IMG/VR virus record: IMGVR_UViG_3300025543_000220
Coordinates: 1 to 23,451 of that record
DNA: 23,451 nucleotides
Source: a virus
Direction: 5' to 3' (one strand)
A program made the position numbers and the translations under genes. Positions 1 through 9,800 of this stretch are shown one piece after another. The notes beneath the pieces were generated by a model. The model saw only the letters and a program-made list of their open reading frames with translations. It made no database searches and was not told the origin of the DNA. How positions within the stretch are numbered: the stretch's first letter is position 1; each line of letters begins with the position of its first letter.

Positions 1-47
1 CAGAGCGTGAATCTTTAGAAGGAGTAGATTTAACAGAAGGAGAAATA

Positions 48-1136
48 ATGGACGTAGGGATGTCTCCCAGCGATATTATAGAGCCTTTCAAAGATGACCC
101 AGTGGTAGCAACGGCAAATCTTATTTTAGCCGCGTACGGCGGTCCTAAGCTTTTAGGAATGACAAGCAAAGCTTTACAGCCCATAGTCAAGAAATATGGC
201 GCGCCAGCACTGCAAAAAGCTAGAGACCTTGCTGCAAAAGCTGTGACTACTCCTAACCCAGCTAAGCAAAATTATGACAAAATACTTCCGGGTTCTTTCC
301 CGATTAAACCTTTTAAAGGGCCTGCCCGACAGTTTAGCCCCGGAAGGACGGCTGTTACTGGTGCGCTTGGGGCTAAAGTAGCAGATGCTCTTATAGGCGA
401 AGAATTTCCGGTAGCTCCCACAGATGTTACTGTGCCAACTGAAGCAGACATATTCCGCCGCGACGCCCCCGCAGGTTTTGTCCGTGCTATAGATGCGAAC
501 GAGGGAGAGCAAGCAGCGCTAAGAGCTATGTTCCCTGACGCTCCTGAAATGACAGCAGAGGAAAGGACAGCCGAACGTGCAAGGATTGCAAGAGGAGGAG
601 GTGATAGGACCACGCGACGTGGTGCAGGTCTCTCAGGATTATTGGAGCAAGCTAAACCTTACGCATCTACAGCAGCTAGCATTGCGCAAATATTAGGACG
701 CGGGGCAGGCGCATCAAAAGGCTTTGAAGGTGCTAAGATTGTAGAAGAATCTGCTAGACTACGAGCCGCTGAGCAAGCCCGTCAAGACAGAAAGGAAGCG
801 CTAGACGCAGAGTTAGGTGTAAGGCGTGAGCAGATAAGCGCTACTAAAGCTGCGGCGGAAGCTGCGGCAGGTGCTAGGTTAAGCCAAGCGCAAGCAGACA
901 TAGTTGCAGAATTTATAAACAACAACAACACGTACCTTATGGCTGCACAAGCAGAGGCCAAAAAACGCGGAACAACTGTAGGTGATCCCGCCGTAGCAGC
1001 AGCATTGCGACCCTTAGTGCAAGAACACTTACGAACTGTTTTTAGTTCAGTTGGAGGCATGGGAGGTTTGGAGGCGCAGCCGGGAATATCTGAAGCAGAC
1101 CAAGCACTTATAGACCAATACTCTCCGAGCACTTAG
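48..1136 (+). CDS. Ala-rich putative internal virion protein, possibly 5'-partial
   Basis: I do not recognise the family. The 362-residue product has a mildly hydrophobic, Ala-rich segment near residues 18-45 and a predicted coiled-coil stretch of alternating Ala, Glu, Arg and Lys around residues 225-280. The C-terminus is Gly/Pro-rich. The ATG at 48 has a good ribosome binding site (AAGGAG, 6 bases upstream), so I chose it. The same frame is, however, open with no stop back to position 3 and encodes an acidic stretch, so the gene may begin outside the window. It ends 3 bases before the giant virion-type gene, with which it is surely co-transcribed. Composition and position suggest an ejected or scaffold-like virion protein; this is inference from context. 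Confidence 0.7.
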   Translation: MDVGMSPSDIIEPFKDDPVVATANLILAAYGGPKLLGMTSKALQPIVKKYGAPALQKARDLAAKAVTTPNPAKQNYDKILPGSFPIKPFKGPARQFSPGRTAVTGALGAKVADALIGEEFPVAPTDVTVPTEADIFRRDAPAGFVRAIDANEGEQAALRAMFPDAPEMTAEERTAERARIARGGGDRTTRRGAGLSGLLEQAKPYASTAASIAQILGRGAGASKGFEGAKIVEESARLRAAEQARQDRKEALDAELGVRREQISATKAAAEAAAGARLSQAQADIVAEFINNNNTYLMAAQAEAKKRGTTVGDPAVAAALRPLVQEHLRTVFSSVGGMGGLEAQPGISEADQALIDQYSPST

Positions 1137-1139
1137 CAT

Positions 1140-4100
1140 ATGGCAGCCAATCTACAACAAGTCCTTAATGCGTTACGAAATGCTGATGCAGCGGGGGATA
1201 CAGAAGCGGCTACCCGCTTAGCTGGAATAGCTAAACAATTTCTTCCGCCCCCACTTCCAGAACCCGAAGTTGGCCTAGGTGAAGCATTTGGCATTGGTTT
1301 GGAGCGTGGCGCTGGGCGGTTTGGCTCTACGATTACAGACATTATCCCTGCACTGGTGGGGAGTGCTGTAGGCGCTGATGAGTACGCACAACGTCAGCTA
1401 GAAGAAGCGGCGGTTAAAGAAGCGGCTCTTCCTGCACCTGTCTTTGAGAGCTATAAAGATGTGGGTGGTGTGAGCGACGCTGCTAAGTTCGTGCTTGAAA
1501 CAGTCGGTGAGCAAGTCCCTAACCTCGGCATGGCTCTTGGTACCGCTCTTACTGGCGGTGCAGCCGCACCCGCGTTACTAGGTGGACGGGCGTTAGCTAC
1601 TAAAGCTGCTACCGAAACAGCTAAGAGAGAGGCCGCTAAACTAGTTGCTAAGCAATCGGCGGCCGGACAATTCGCAGGTGCTGCCTTTGGTTCGTATGCC
1701 CTTAACGCCCCTGAAGTATTCCAAAATATCTACCAAGAAACTGGAGAGCTTGCTCCCGGCACTGCTTTGTTGTTTGGTGCCGCCGCAGCTTCATTAGACT
1801 CTATTCTTCCTGCTGCTATAGCTAGAAATATCTCTGCTCCTGTTAAAGCAGAAGCAACAAGAAAACTGTTGTTAAGGTCGGGCATGAAGCCAAGCGTACT
1901 GCGTTCCGCTGGTGTGGGGCTTGCTAAAGGTCTTGGGTTAGAAGGTGTTACTGAAGGTGCGCAAGAAGCGATTAGCATTGCTGCCGAGCGACTCATAGAC
2001 GACAACCCCGATATATTTGGTAGTAAAGAGTTTGACCGCATCATGGAGAGTGCTGTTCGCGGTGCCGTAGCTGGCGGAGCATTTGGCGGTACAGGCGGTG
2101 GCGTGCAAGGCGCACGCGAAAAGTCTGCCCAAAAACTCGAGCAAGAAGCTTTTGAGCTAGCTGAAAAAGAACTGGCGGAAGAAAAAGCTGCTGAAGAAGC
2201 ATTGATTGAGCAGACCCCCGTTGGTGAAACTCGGGATATGTTTCCAGATGCTCCTATACCGGAAGGCCCTGACCCCCGGCAATTAAGAGAAGAGCAACTT
2301 ACTCCCGCAACTCCCGTTGCTAAGTTTACTGACGCAGAAGTTAAAGCCGAAGCAAAACGCAGAAGCAAAGCTAATAAAACTCAAGAGTCAGTTGAGTTTG
2401 CTAACGTCTGGAAAGAAGTTAAGGAAGCCCGCGCTGCTGAGGCAACGGCTTTAGCTACCCAGCTAAAAAGACAGACCGAAATGTTCACTGCTAAAGGCAC
2501 TCTAACTCGGGCTGTTACAAGCCAAGACGCAGAGCTTCAAGCCCTTGAAAAGAAAGAAATTGCTAAACAAAAAGCAGATTTAAATAAGCTGCAAAAAGCA
2601 CAGGCTGCTGCGGAAAAAGCTCGGGTAGCTGCCGCTACTAAAGAAGCTAACGCAATTAAAACAGCTAAAAATAAAGCTGTATTAAAACAAGACCAAGCTG
2701 CATTTTCGTTCGAGCCTAGCGCAGAAGAAACAGCTAACTTAGCAGCGGAGCGTGAAGCAGCCGTTATAAGTGAGGCGGAATCTATAGTCGAGACGCGCTA
2801 CGCCGATGCAAGGAACAAGGCGGGAGATGCTTTAAACTTACCGCGCCCCACTGCGGATGTTATAGCGGCAGAAGTAGCAGCCGAAGCAGAAATAATACGC
2901 AACCGCGCGCCTGCGGAAGAAGCTAGACAAGGAGACGTGCTAACAAGACAACTGCCGGGTGAACAAACTCGTGCACCTCTTGTCGGTACAGACCTAAATA
3001 AGTTCCTTCGAGAGCGAAGCATACCTGTCAATGCAGCTACTAAACAAGCGCTTGCGGGCAGAGACTTGGCTGTACCTGAGCAGCGTAGAGCAGCTATTAG
3101 CGCGTTAGCAGAGGTAGCTGAGAAGAGTAAGTCTGGTAAGAACATAGACGCCATTGAGACTTTCTTACGGGAGCTAGACCCCGCCAGACCTGCACCCGCT
3201 CAAGCGGCAGATGCTGCTACTACAGAGACTACTGCGACAAAGACAAAGACAAAGACAAAGACAAAGACAAAGCCAGAGCCAAAGGCAAAGGCAAAGCCAG
3301 CAGAAACAAAAATTGACAATACTGGGGATGACATACCGCAACAAAGCGTTCAGTTCTTCCCCAATAGTAAGATTACTGACATTGGTATTAAGCAGTTAGC
3401 AATTTCTCAAACAAAGAACCTGAGAAAACCTAAAGCGTTGCGTGATTCTGGTATAACCGAAGCGTTTAACTGGTTTATGAACGAAGACAACGCCAACGTT
3501 ACAGACGCGCATCTCGCCGCGTACCAGCGGGCTATTGATACCTACCAAATGAACGCGCCAGTCTATAAGGGCGCTGCCTTCAGTCCTGAGATAAGCCGCC
3601 TCGCGTCAAACGGTAGGTTTGCACCCCTCTTAAACAAGCTCATACCTTCACAGCCCGTAGAAATACAGCGCATACTACGCAAGATAGGCGCGCAGAACCT
3701 TAAGACTAAAATAGTTGTTGGTGCTACCCCAGAAGGTACAAGCGGTTTCTACGATGCTGAGACTAATGTAATTACGCTAGACCCTGTAACAGGTATGAAC
3801 GAGCATACTTTCCTACACGAGGGTGGGCATGCTTCACTTGTACAGGCACTGGGTAACCCCGACCTACAAATTACTAAAGACTTCTTTGAGTTTTTCTCTG
3901 CTATAAAGTCACAGATGGGTGACGCTTACGGCGGGCAGAACCTACAAGAGTTTGCTGCTGAGCTAGTTGGTAACCCTGAGTTTCAAGCTCTGTTAAAGCA
4001 GATTAAAGCCCCCGAAAGTAAGACCATGTGGCAAACCATAATGGATGCCATAGCTAACTTCTTTGGTTTCCGCAAAGGTCAGAGTGCTTACACTAAGGGG

Positions 4101-6845
4101 TTAGACTTTATAGACCAAGTGCTTGACGTGTCGCAAGGTGTAGAACCTACGGTACAGGATAAGTTTTTCTTAGGCACGCCAAAGATGGCGATGGATGCCA
4201 CTGCTGAAATATTTACAAGTGCTCCTGCGTTTGTAGGTAAGAAAGTAGATAACCTAGCTAATGCTATGTCTAGGGTATACCGCAGTGATGGTGGTGGTAC
4301 GCTTACAGCTAAGGTGCTAAGCGCTTTCCGTTTGCAAGACTTTATAAAAATGACGGCAAAGAAGTTCCCTGCGTTTAGCGAAAAGGTTAGAGCACTGCAA
4401 GACATTATTATGAGGCGGCAGGGTGCAAGAGACAAAAAGCTTGAAGAAGTAAAGAAAGTATACAGAGAGCTTGAGAAAATGCAGAAGGCGTTCCCTGAGC
4501 AGATGCTTAAGCTAAACACGATAGCACAAGAAGCTAAGCGGCGGGGGTTCGACCTTCTAGGTATTGATAACCAGTTCGACAGGAACGCCCTTACGGCTGA
4601 GCAGAAAAGGCAGTTCGCAACTTTAGAGGGTCAGCTAAAAAACCTTCCTACAGAAGTACAGGAAGCGTACTCTGTAATACGCACCACGCTTAGAAAAGAC
4701 TGGGTGAACTACAAAGAACTAGTGCTAAGCCGAGCAGAAAACAAAGTGCAGAGAACCGCACTTGAAAAACTATTTGAGGAAAGCGCACCGCTTATAGGCT
4801 ATGTGCCGTCTAAAAGATTTGGGGACTACTACCTAGAGTACACTGATGCTAGCGGGGAGCGTGTCGCCACGTCTTTTGAATCGCCTCGCCAGCGCCAGCA
4901 GTTTGAAGACGCTAACAAAGCCGATATAAAAGGGGACGTTAAACGCTCTGACAAGCTAGAGAAAATTACGTACAGCTCTTCGGACCACCCGCCGGACAGC
5001 TTAATACGCAGAATGATGGAATCCGTCCCTCCTGAATACAGAGACGAGATATACCAAGCGCATCTATCGTTCATGCCTAAAGAATCTATATTGCAAAACA
5101 CTTTGAAGTACGAGGGAGTAAAAGGTGAATCTCAAGATTTAGTGCGTGGGTGGGTTGATACTGCTACGCGTGTGGCTAACAAACTAAACGCTCTTGAGTA
5201 CGCGCCACAAATAGAACTAGCAATGGGTGAAATAGACAGCAGCGATCCCGGCGGGTTTGCTGGAGAAGTGCGTAACGCCATAATAAAACGCAAAGACTTT
5301 ATTACAAATCCTACTTACCCCAAGTTAACAGGCTTGTTTGCTACAGGAGCGTACAGTCTTTTCCTTTTAGGTAACGCATCGTCTGCGCTTATTAATACTA
5401 GTGCTATATTGCTTTTGACCTACCCAATGCTCATATCTCGTTATGGTTTTAACGACGCTAACACTGTACTACTTAGTGCTATGCAAGAGGCTTTACCTTC
5501 GTTTCTTCCTAAGGCCAAACAAAAAGATGGTTTGATAGAGTACAAGTGGCAAACAAACCCCAAGTACAAAGTACTGTTAGACGCCTTGAACGACCGAGGG
5601 CAACTCCAACATACGTTGAGTAGAGAAATACTAGAAGGCGCACGGAAGGACACGGTTGACTACAACTCAAAAGCCGCCAAAGCTATGAACTTGCTTAGCG
5701 TGCCGTTCTCTGGCGCAGAGAAATACAGTCGTGCTACTTCAGCACTGGCAACATTTAACCTCGCAAAGAAAAAAGGCAAGTCAGACGCAGAGGCAGCGGC
5801 GGAAGCGGTTAACCTTGTTATAGATGTGCATACAACAGGTATGGCAGCGGAAGGTCCAAGCTTAATGCAGCACCCTGTTGGGCGTGTCATGTTTACGTTT
5901 AAGAGCTTTATCTGGAACAGCGCCAGTGTTATCGGTATGGGTTTCTATGATTCAGTGGCTAACGTACCCGGACCAGAACGTACTCAAGCACGTAAGCAGC
6001 TTTTAGGTATCTATGCTACCAGTGCAGCGTTGGGGGGCATAAACGGTTTGCCTTTCTTTGGAGCAGCGGCAACGTTTGCAAACATACTAGAAGCTATGAA
6101 TCCGTTTGACGATGACGACGAGCCTTTTAATGCTAAAGAAGAAATACGTGCGGCTACTAACGAGTTTTTCTACAAAGGTCCGTTTAACTACTTAACTAAC
6201 ATAGAATTCTCTAACCGTATTGGCCTCGCAAACGGCATGCTATTCCGTGAAGACCCTTACAGTATAGAGCAGAATGGCTATGTACTAACGGCTGCTATAC
6301 AGGGTACGGGTCCGGTAGGTAGCTATTTCTTAAGCGCAGGGCGGGCGATGGAGTCGCTGGCGGATGGAGAGTACTTTCGTTTCTTGGAGGGCATAACCCC
6401 AAGTGCGGCACGTAACTTAGTCAAAACTGCGCGGTACTACAAAGAAGGCGTCAGGACTAGAAGCGGCGAGGAGTTAGATACAGACCTAAGCGGATGGACT
6501 CTGTTCATGCAAGCGTTTGGTTTTAGCCCCGCTGACGTATCTAGCCTCTACGAAAACCGCTCTATCAGCTTAAACTTCCAAGCTAAGCAGCTTGATAGGC
6601 TAGCGGCTATAAAGAAAAAGTACTACGTAGGGGTAGAGAACGGCGACGCAGAGCTTATGCTAGAAGCCAACGAAAAACTTATGGACCTCATGCTAGAATT
6701 CCCCGGCATTGCAACCAACAAGACTCTACAGCGCTCTTATAAAGCGAAGAAAGCTTATGAGCGAGACTTAGTGTTGGGCTTAAGAATAAACCCCGGACTG
6801 CGTGACGCCGTTAATGAAAGGTTCTTAGACGAGTTTATAGCTTAG
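1140..6845 (+). CDS. Giant putative internal virion (ejection) protein with metallopeptidase motif
   Basis: This 1901-residue protein probably travels inside the virion and enters the host with the DNA. Residues 1-320 are rich in Ala and Gly with amphipathic helical stretches. Residues 330-560 are highly charged and likely coiled coil. A Thr-Lys and Lys-Ala low-complexity linker lies near 700-725. A zinc metallopeptidase signature, HEGGH, is at 893-897, followed by a QEFAAE segment that could supply the third ligand. The C-terminal third has a hydrophobic FLLGNASSA segment near 1408 and a QHPVGRVMFTFKSF segment near 1577. I recognise these as recurring in very large phage proteins carrying 'large polyvalent protein-associated' domains (LPD38-like; moderate confidence). 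The ATG follows the upstream stop by 3 bases with only a weak ribosome binding site, suggesting translational coupling. Its stop codon overlaps the stop of the opposing gene. Confidence 0.9.
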   Translation: MAANLQQVLNALRNADAAGDTEAATRLAGIAKQFLPPPLPEPEVGLGEAFGIGLERGAGRFGSTITDIIPALVGSAVGADEYAQRQLEEAAVKEAALPAPVFESYKDVGGVSDAAKFVLETVGEQVPNLGMALGTALTGGAAAPALLGGRALATKAATETAKREAAKLVAKQSAAGQFAGAAFGSYALNAPEVFQNIYQETGELAPGTALLFGAAAASLDSILPAAIARNISAPVKAEATRKLLLRSGMKPSVLRSAGVGLAKGLGLEGVTEGAQEAISIAAERLIDDNPDIFGSKEFDRIMESAVRGAVAGGAFGGTGGGVQGAREKSAQKLEQEAFELAEKELAEEKAAEEALIEQTPVGETRDMFPDAPIPEGPDPRQLREEQLTPATPVAKFTDAEVKAEAKRRSKANKTQESVEFANVWKEVKEARAAEATALATQLKRQTEMFTAKGTLTRAVTSQDAELQALEKKEIAKQKADLNKLQKAQAAAEKARVAAATKEANAIKTAKNKAVLKQDQAAFSFEPSAEETANLAAEREAAVISEAESIVETRYADARNKAGDALNLPRPTADVIAAEVAAEAEIIRNRAPAEEARQGDVLTRQLPGEQTRAPLVGTDLNKFLRERSIPVNAATKQALAGRDLAVPEQRRAAISALAEVAEKSKSGKNIDAIETFLRELDPARPAPAQAADAATTETTATKTKTKTKTKTKPEPKAKAKPAETKIDNTGDDIPQQSVQFFPNSKITDIGIKQLAISQTKNLRKPKALRDSGITEAFNWFMNEDNANVTDAHLAAYQRAIDTYQMNAPVYKGAAFSPEISRLASNGRFAPLLNKLIPSQPVEIQRILRKIGAQNLKTKIVVGATPEGTSGFYDAETNVITLDPVTGMNEHTFLHEGGHASLVQALGNPDLQITKDFFEFFSAIKSQMGDAYGGQNLQEFAAELVGNPEFQALLKQIKAPESKTMWQTIMDAIANFFGFRKGQSAYTKGLDFIDQVLDVSQGVEPTVQDKFFLGTPKMAMDATAEIFTSAPAFVGKKVDNLANAMSRVYRSDGGGTLTAKVLSAFRLQDFIKMTAKKFPAFSEKVRALQDIIMRRQGARDKKLEEVKKVYRELEKMQKAFPEQMLKLNTIAQEAKRRGFDLLGIDNQFDRNALTAEQKRQFATLEGQLKNLPTEVQEAYSVIRTTLRKDWVNYKELVLSRAENKVQRTALEKLFEESAPLIGYVPSKRFGDYYLEYTDASGERVATSFESPRQRQQFEDANKADIKGDVKRSDKLEKITYSSSDHPPDSLIRRMMESVPPEYRDEIYQAHLSFMPKESILQNTLKYEGVKGESQDLVRGWVDTATRVANKLNALEYAPQIELAMGEIDSSDPGGFAGEVRNAIIKRKDFITNPTYPKLTGLFATGAYSLFLLGNASSALINTSAILLLTYPMLISRYGFNDANTVLLSAMQEALPSFLPKAKQKDGLIEYKWQTNPKYKVLLDALNDRGQLQHTLSREILEGARKDTVDYNSKAAKAMNLLSVPFSGAEKYSRATSALATFNLAKKKGKSDAEAAAEAVNLVIDVHTTGMAAEGPSLMQHPVGRVMFTFKSFIWNSASVIGMGFYDSVANVPGPERTQARKQLLGIYATSAALGGINGLPFFGAAATFANILEAMNPFDDDDEPFNAKEEIRAATNEFFYKGPFNYLTNIEFSNRIGLANGMLFREDPYSIEQNGYVLTAAIQGTGPVGSYFLSAGRAMESLADGEYFRFLEGITPSAARNLVKTARYYKEGVRTRSGEELDTDLSGWTLFMQAFGFSPADVSSLYENRSISLNFQAKQLDRLAAIKKKYYVGVENGDAELMLEANEKLMDLMLEFPGIATNKTLQRSYKAKKAYERDLVLGLRINPGLRDAVNERFLDEFIA
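3236..3271 (+). repeat. Hexanucleotide tandem repeat inside the giant virion gene
   Basis: Six perfect copies of GACAAA run head to tail and encode alternating Thr-Lys. They are followed by degenerate copies encoding Pro-Glu and Lys-Ala pairs. The tract forms a basic linker between the coiled-coil region and the metallopeptidase part. Because the unit is 6 bases, slippage changes linker length without breaking the frame. Confidence 0.85.
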
Positions 6846-7036
6846 ACTCGCCATACCCGAAGACCCCGCACTCCGTCTTCTATTGTTACTTTGGTAACCA
6901 CTTTAAACTTAAAACGTTTGGTTTCCTCAAGTATTTCTTTTCGTGCGGAGGGGGGATGTAGGCAGGGCACAAAGAACGACCACCCTGCCTTAAACTTCTT
7001 CCAGTTAATCTGGTAGCTCACTCTCTCCACTAGCAT
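6842..7036 (-). CDS. Small conserved phage protein of unknown function
   Basis: The product has 64 residues and is basic. It begins with a QINWKKFKAGWSFFVPCLHP segment and ends in a beta-rich VVTKVTIEDGVRGLRVW segment. I recall similar small proteins in other tailed phages but know no function. The ATG at 7036 follows AAGGAAG at a normal distance, so the gene starts inside the last 32 bases of the primase-helicase gene. A GTG at 7021 is a less likely start. It is the last gene of the long leftward operon. Its TAA (6842-6844) shares bases with the TAG of the giant virion gene coming from the other side. Confidence 0.7.
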   Translation of the reverse strand: MLVERVSYQINWKKFKAGWSFFVPCLHPPSARKEILEETKRFKFKVVTKVTIEDGVRGLRVWRV

Positions 7037-9800
7037 TGTCTGCTTCCTTAGCTATTGTCTTTGCCCCGATAAACTCTGGATGAGATGAATCAAGCCACAC
7101 ACAACGAGTGGGAGTTGTGGTCATAGGCATGCCTTTACCCATATCTTTGTTATACACTTTAATACAACAACCTTTGGCTTTCAGCTCAGCAATAGTGCGG
7201 TTGTAGTCCACTTGCTTAAGGTCCCAATATTTCCTCAGCTTACTCACCGCTATATACACTATGTTTGCGTCTGGCTCTTCGCGTATATAAAGTGCGCCTC
7301 GTGGCTCCAAGTAAGGCCGCTTAGTCTTACCCGAACGAGCGTCTGCTTTCGCGTCGATGGATAGAACGTTAGGCACGTGCTCGTTAATAAACTCACCTAT
7401 CAAAGCAAAGCAGTCGCTTACCGGAGCTACCGTTTCCAAACGCAGTTTTTTAATTTCGGGTGCTACTCTATGGAATATGCGTTTCATGTCGAATTCTATG
7501 ATACCGGCTTCCACTGCCAATACCCCCGCAGCTATATTCGAGGCTATAATAGCAGACCAGTTTCTTTCCCGTTGCGTTAGGCTCAGCTCTTTGTCTATCT
7601 TAGCCTGCACTCCAAGCAACGTCTTTTTCATGTGCTCAGGGTTCGCCATAACGTATTGAATAAACGGTACGATTGCATGCCCAAAGTTTTGGCTTAGCTG
7701 GTGGTCAAACATCTGTTTACCTTCCGCCGTAGAAATTACATCCACGCCTTGGTAGTCAATGGTAAACTCAATGATGCGCATCAGCTCGCCATCAGGTGCG
7801 TTCTTCAAGCTCATTAGCTTCTGATAAAAGGAGGAATTGCTCGAAGACAAGGTTATGTTACGCCACGTAATCTCGTTCTTGCGGTTGGCGTTTATGTGCA
7901 TCTGGGCTTTCTCTTTACCCCTGCCTTGCGAAGCAGCGTAAGCAAACTTGCCTACCTCTGTCTCGTCTAAGTTAGTAAGCTCGTCCATAGTGTTAACTAT
8001 ATTATTCAACGTGCCTAGCTTGTTTATACGTCCGACTGCGGTGTCGTCTGGAGTACCTAGCAACATCTCAGGGTCACCCGCAATACTGTTAGCCATACGC
8101 AAGATTGTAGTTTTACCTGTGCCTGCGTGGGGGTGGACTAAGTTTATGATGGCCCCTTTCTGCCCCGTGAACTTAAGTAAGGCAGAGCCGAACCCACTAA
8201 GCGCAGCAAAGGCGTGCACCTCCAACCCCGGCCTATTGTACATGTTAAATACTTCTTGCCACTTCTCGTAAGACCCCCGGGGTTGTAAGAAGTCACTGTA
8301 TACGGTAGTAACAGTAGAAGGCGGCGAGTGGTATACACCGTCTACTTTTATTTCACTTTCTCCAACGATAAAAGAAGTGTCTCCGTCTGCCCAACCAAAT
8401 TGTACGCGCATTTTATCTGCTGCCTTTTCTGTGCCCAATGCTTTAATGGAGTCAATGACATATTTATGCAAATGGGGAGTAGATTTTTTGTCTGCTAGGA
8501 TACCGTTCTTAGCTAACACTCTTGTAAGTTCTCTGGAATCTAGCTGTTCATTCTGTATAGTAAACTCTCGTTTGCCGTCTTTAGGGAGGTATACGACCCC
8601 TATAGCCACGTCGCCATCGTTAGGGTCAGTCATACGTTGGCTTATATAGAAATCATATTCGTACACAAAGTGCGCTTCGCCTTCCTTATCCTGCACATAG
8701 ATGCCGCCGTTCTCTCCTTTTAAGTAAGGAGGGCGATACTTAACAGGCCCCACACTATTACTAGCTCTTTTAACCGTTTGCCCTAGCGTTATGGGGGTCT
8801 TTATCTTGCCTTTGTGCGGGCACCCTTTGCACCCTTCAGGGTTGTGCGAAGCAAACTCCGTACACGAATGCGGGCCTTTAATACCGTGCATCTTTCGTTG
8901 CGTTGCTTCAAAAGAATAATCAGGGTGACCCTCTGATAAGATGACCGCCGCCTTCATGCTGTCGCTACAAAACTTAGCAATTGATAGCGCGTCGAACCAA
9001 CGTGGTTCTTCTAAAGATTGCCTAGTCCGGATGCAATCTTGAAGCTGTAAGCACCCGTCGCTGCGTGTAACTATGCGTTTGAACACGCTAGTGTAATTTG
9101 AGTATTCCAATTCTTCAAGCGGGCTTAGCGCTACTGCCCCGCGTTCTACTTCTTCAGCTTCAGAATCTACACCTAGTATTTCTCTTAGGTCGTCGGGTGT
9201 AATTCGTTTATCGTTTGGGCGTATAACAGTTACTGGAGCAGGAGGATCGTACTTTTGATTAAAGGTCCCCGGTACTCTTAAGATGCGAGACGCATCAAAT
9301 ACTCTTTGGTCGGCGTAAAACTCTTGAGTTACACAGACTTGCTTCAAACGTTTGCAGATGGGTAGCCACCGCGTCCTTGGCACTTCTTCAGTTAGCGCCC
9401 AGTATGCGTGTATGCCACCCCCAGAATCTATTACAGCGGGGAAAGGTAACCCCACAGTTTCACAAAACTCCTTCAGCGCGAGCTGCGCCTCTTTCTTAGT
9501 TTCGTACCCCTTAGGTTGGCCCGTTGTATCGTCTATATCGTTGGCCTTACCTGTACCGCAGTCGATGTCTACCCAAACAGACTGCAAAGATTCTACGTTT
9601 GTTGCTTCTCTGCTTCCGGCTTCTGTAATTTTACCTAACATGAAGTAAACATCTTTGCGTTGCTTAACGAACTGCTCGACTAAGATGTCTACTTCTGCTC
9701 GGTCCTTTGTATACTCTGATTTGAAGCCTGAGCCTGCGCCAACCACACAGTAATAGCCGCCCGTAGGGACTACATAGTCTATGAGGTTGAAGTCAGTCAT
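7005..9800 (-). CDS. Replicative primase-helicase fusion (archaeo-eukaryotic primase plus DUF927-like ATPase)
   Basis: This 931-residue protein should prime and unwind DNA at the phage fork. The N-terminal half looks like a RepB-type archaeo-eukaryotic primase: VDID metal motif (D78, D80), SGGGIH (126-131), and D169 before RILRVPGTF. A likely zinc site, C-x(8-10)-CxxCPH, follows near residues 312-330. The C-terminal half is a helicase-type ATPase with Walker A HAGTGKTT (K563) and Walker B NTMDE (D606, E607), resembling DUF927 proteins. An Arg- and Lys-rich C-terminal region follows. The ATG overlaps the stop of the HTH gene as ATGA, so translation is coupled. The family assignment comes from motifs; DUF927 versus another SF3-like ATPase is not certain. 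Confidence 0.87.
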   Translation of the reverse strand: MTDFNLIDYVVPTGGYYCVVGAGSGFKSEYTKDRAEVDILVEQFVKQRKDVYFMLGKITEAGSREATNVESLQSVWVDIDCGTGKANDIDDTTGQPKGYETKKEAQLALKEFCETVGLPFPAVIDSGGGIHAYWALTEEVPRTRWLPICKRLKQVCVTQEFYADQRVFDASRILRVPGTFNQKYDPPAPVTVIRPNDKRITPDDLREILGVDSEAEEVERGAVALSPLEELEYSNYTSVFKRIVTRSDGCLQLQDCIRTRQSLEEPRWFDALSIAKFCSDSMKAAVILSEGHPDYSFEATQRKMHGIKGPHSCTEFASHNPEGCKGCPHKGKIKTPITLGQTVKRASNSVGPVKYRPPYLKGENGGIYVQDKEGEAHFVYEYDFYISQRMTDPNDGDVAIGVVYLPKDGKREFTIQNEQLDSRELTRVLAKNGILADKKSTPHLHKYVIDSIKALGTEKAADKMRVQFGWADGDTSFIVGESEIKVDGVYHSPPSTVTTVYSDFLQPRGSYEKWQEVFNMYNRPGLEVHAFAALSGFGSALLKFTGQKGAIINLVHPHAGTGKTTILRMANSIAGDPEMLLGTPDDTAVGRINKLGTLNNIVNTMDELTNLDETEVGKFAYAASQGRGKEKAQMHINANRKNEITWRNITLSSSNSSFYQKLMSLKNAPDGELMRIIEFTIDYQGVDVISTAEGKQMFDHQLSQNFGHAIVPFIQYVMANPEHMKKTLLGVQAKIDKELSLTQRERNWSAIIASNIAAGVLAVEAGIIEFDMKRIFHRVAPEIKKLRLETVAPVSDCFALIGEFINEHVPNVLSIDAKADARSGKTKRPYLEPRGALYIREEPDANIVYIAVSKLRKYWDLKQVDYNRTIAELKAKGCCIKVYNKDMGKGMPMTTTPTRCVWLDSSHPEFIGAKTIAKEADNASGESELPD

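Noticed and set aside
1730-2368. A 212-residue - strand frame inside the giant virion gene
   Set aside because: Ser/Ala-rich product mirroring the Ala-rich coding strand, no family resemblance and no ribosome site.
6859-6880. GAAGAC/GTCTTC dyad as a terminator between the convergent arms
   Set aside because: The 6-bp stem has a 10-base loop and no T run in either direction; too weak to annotate as a terminator.
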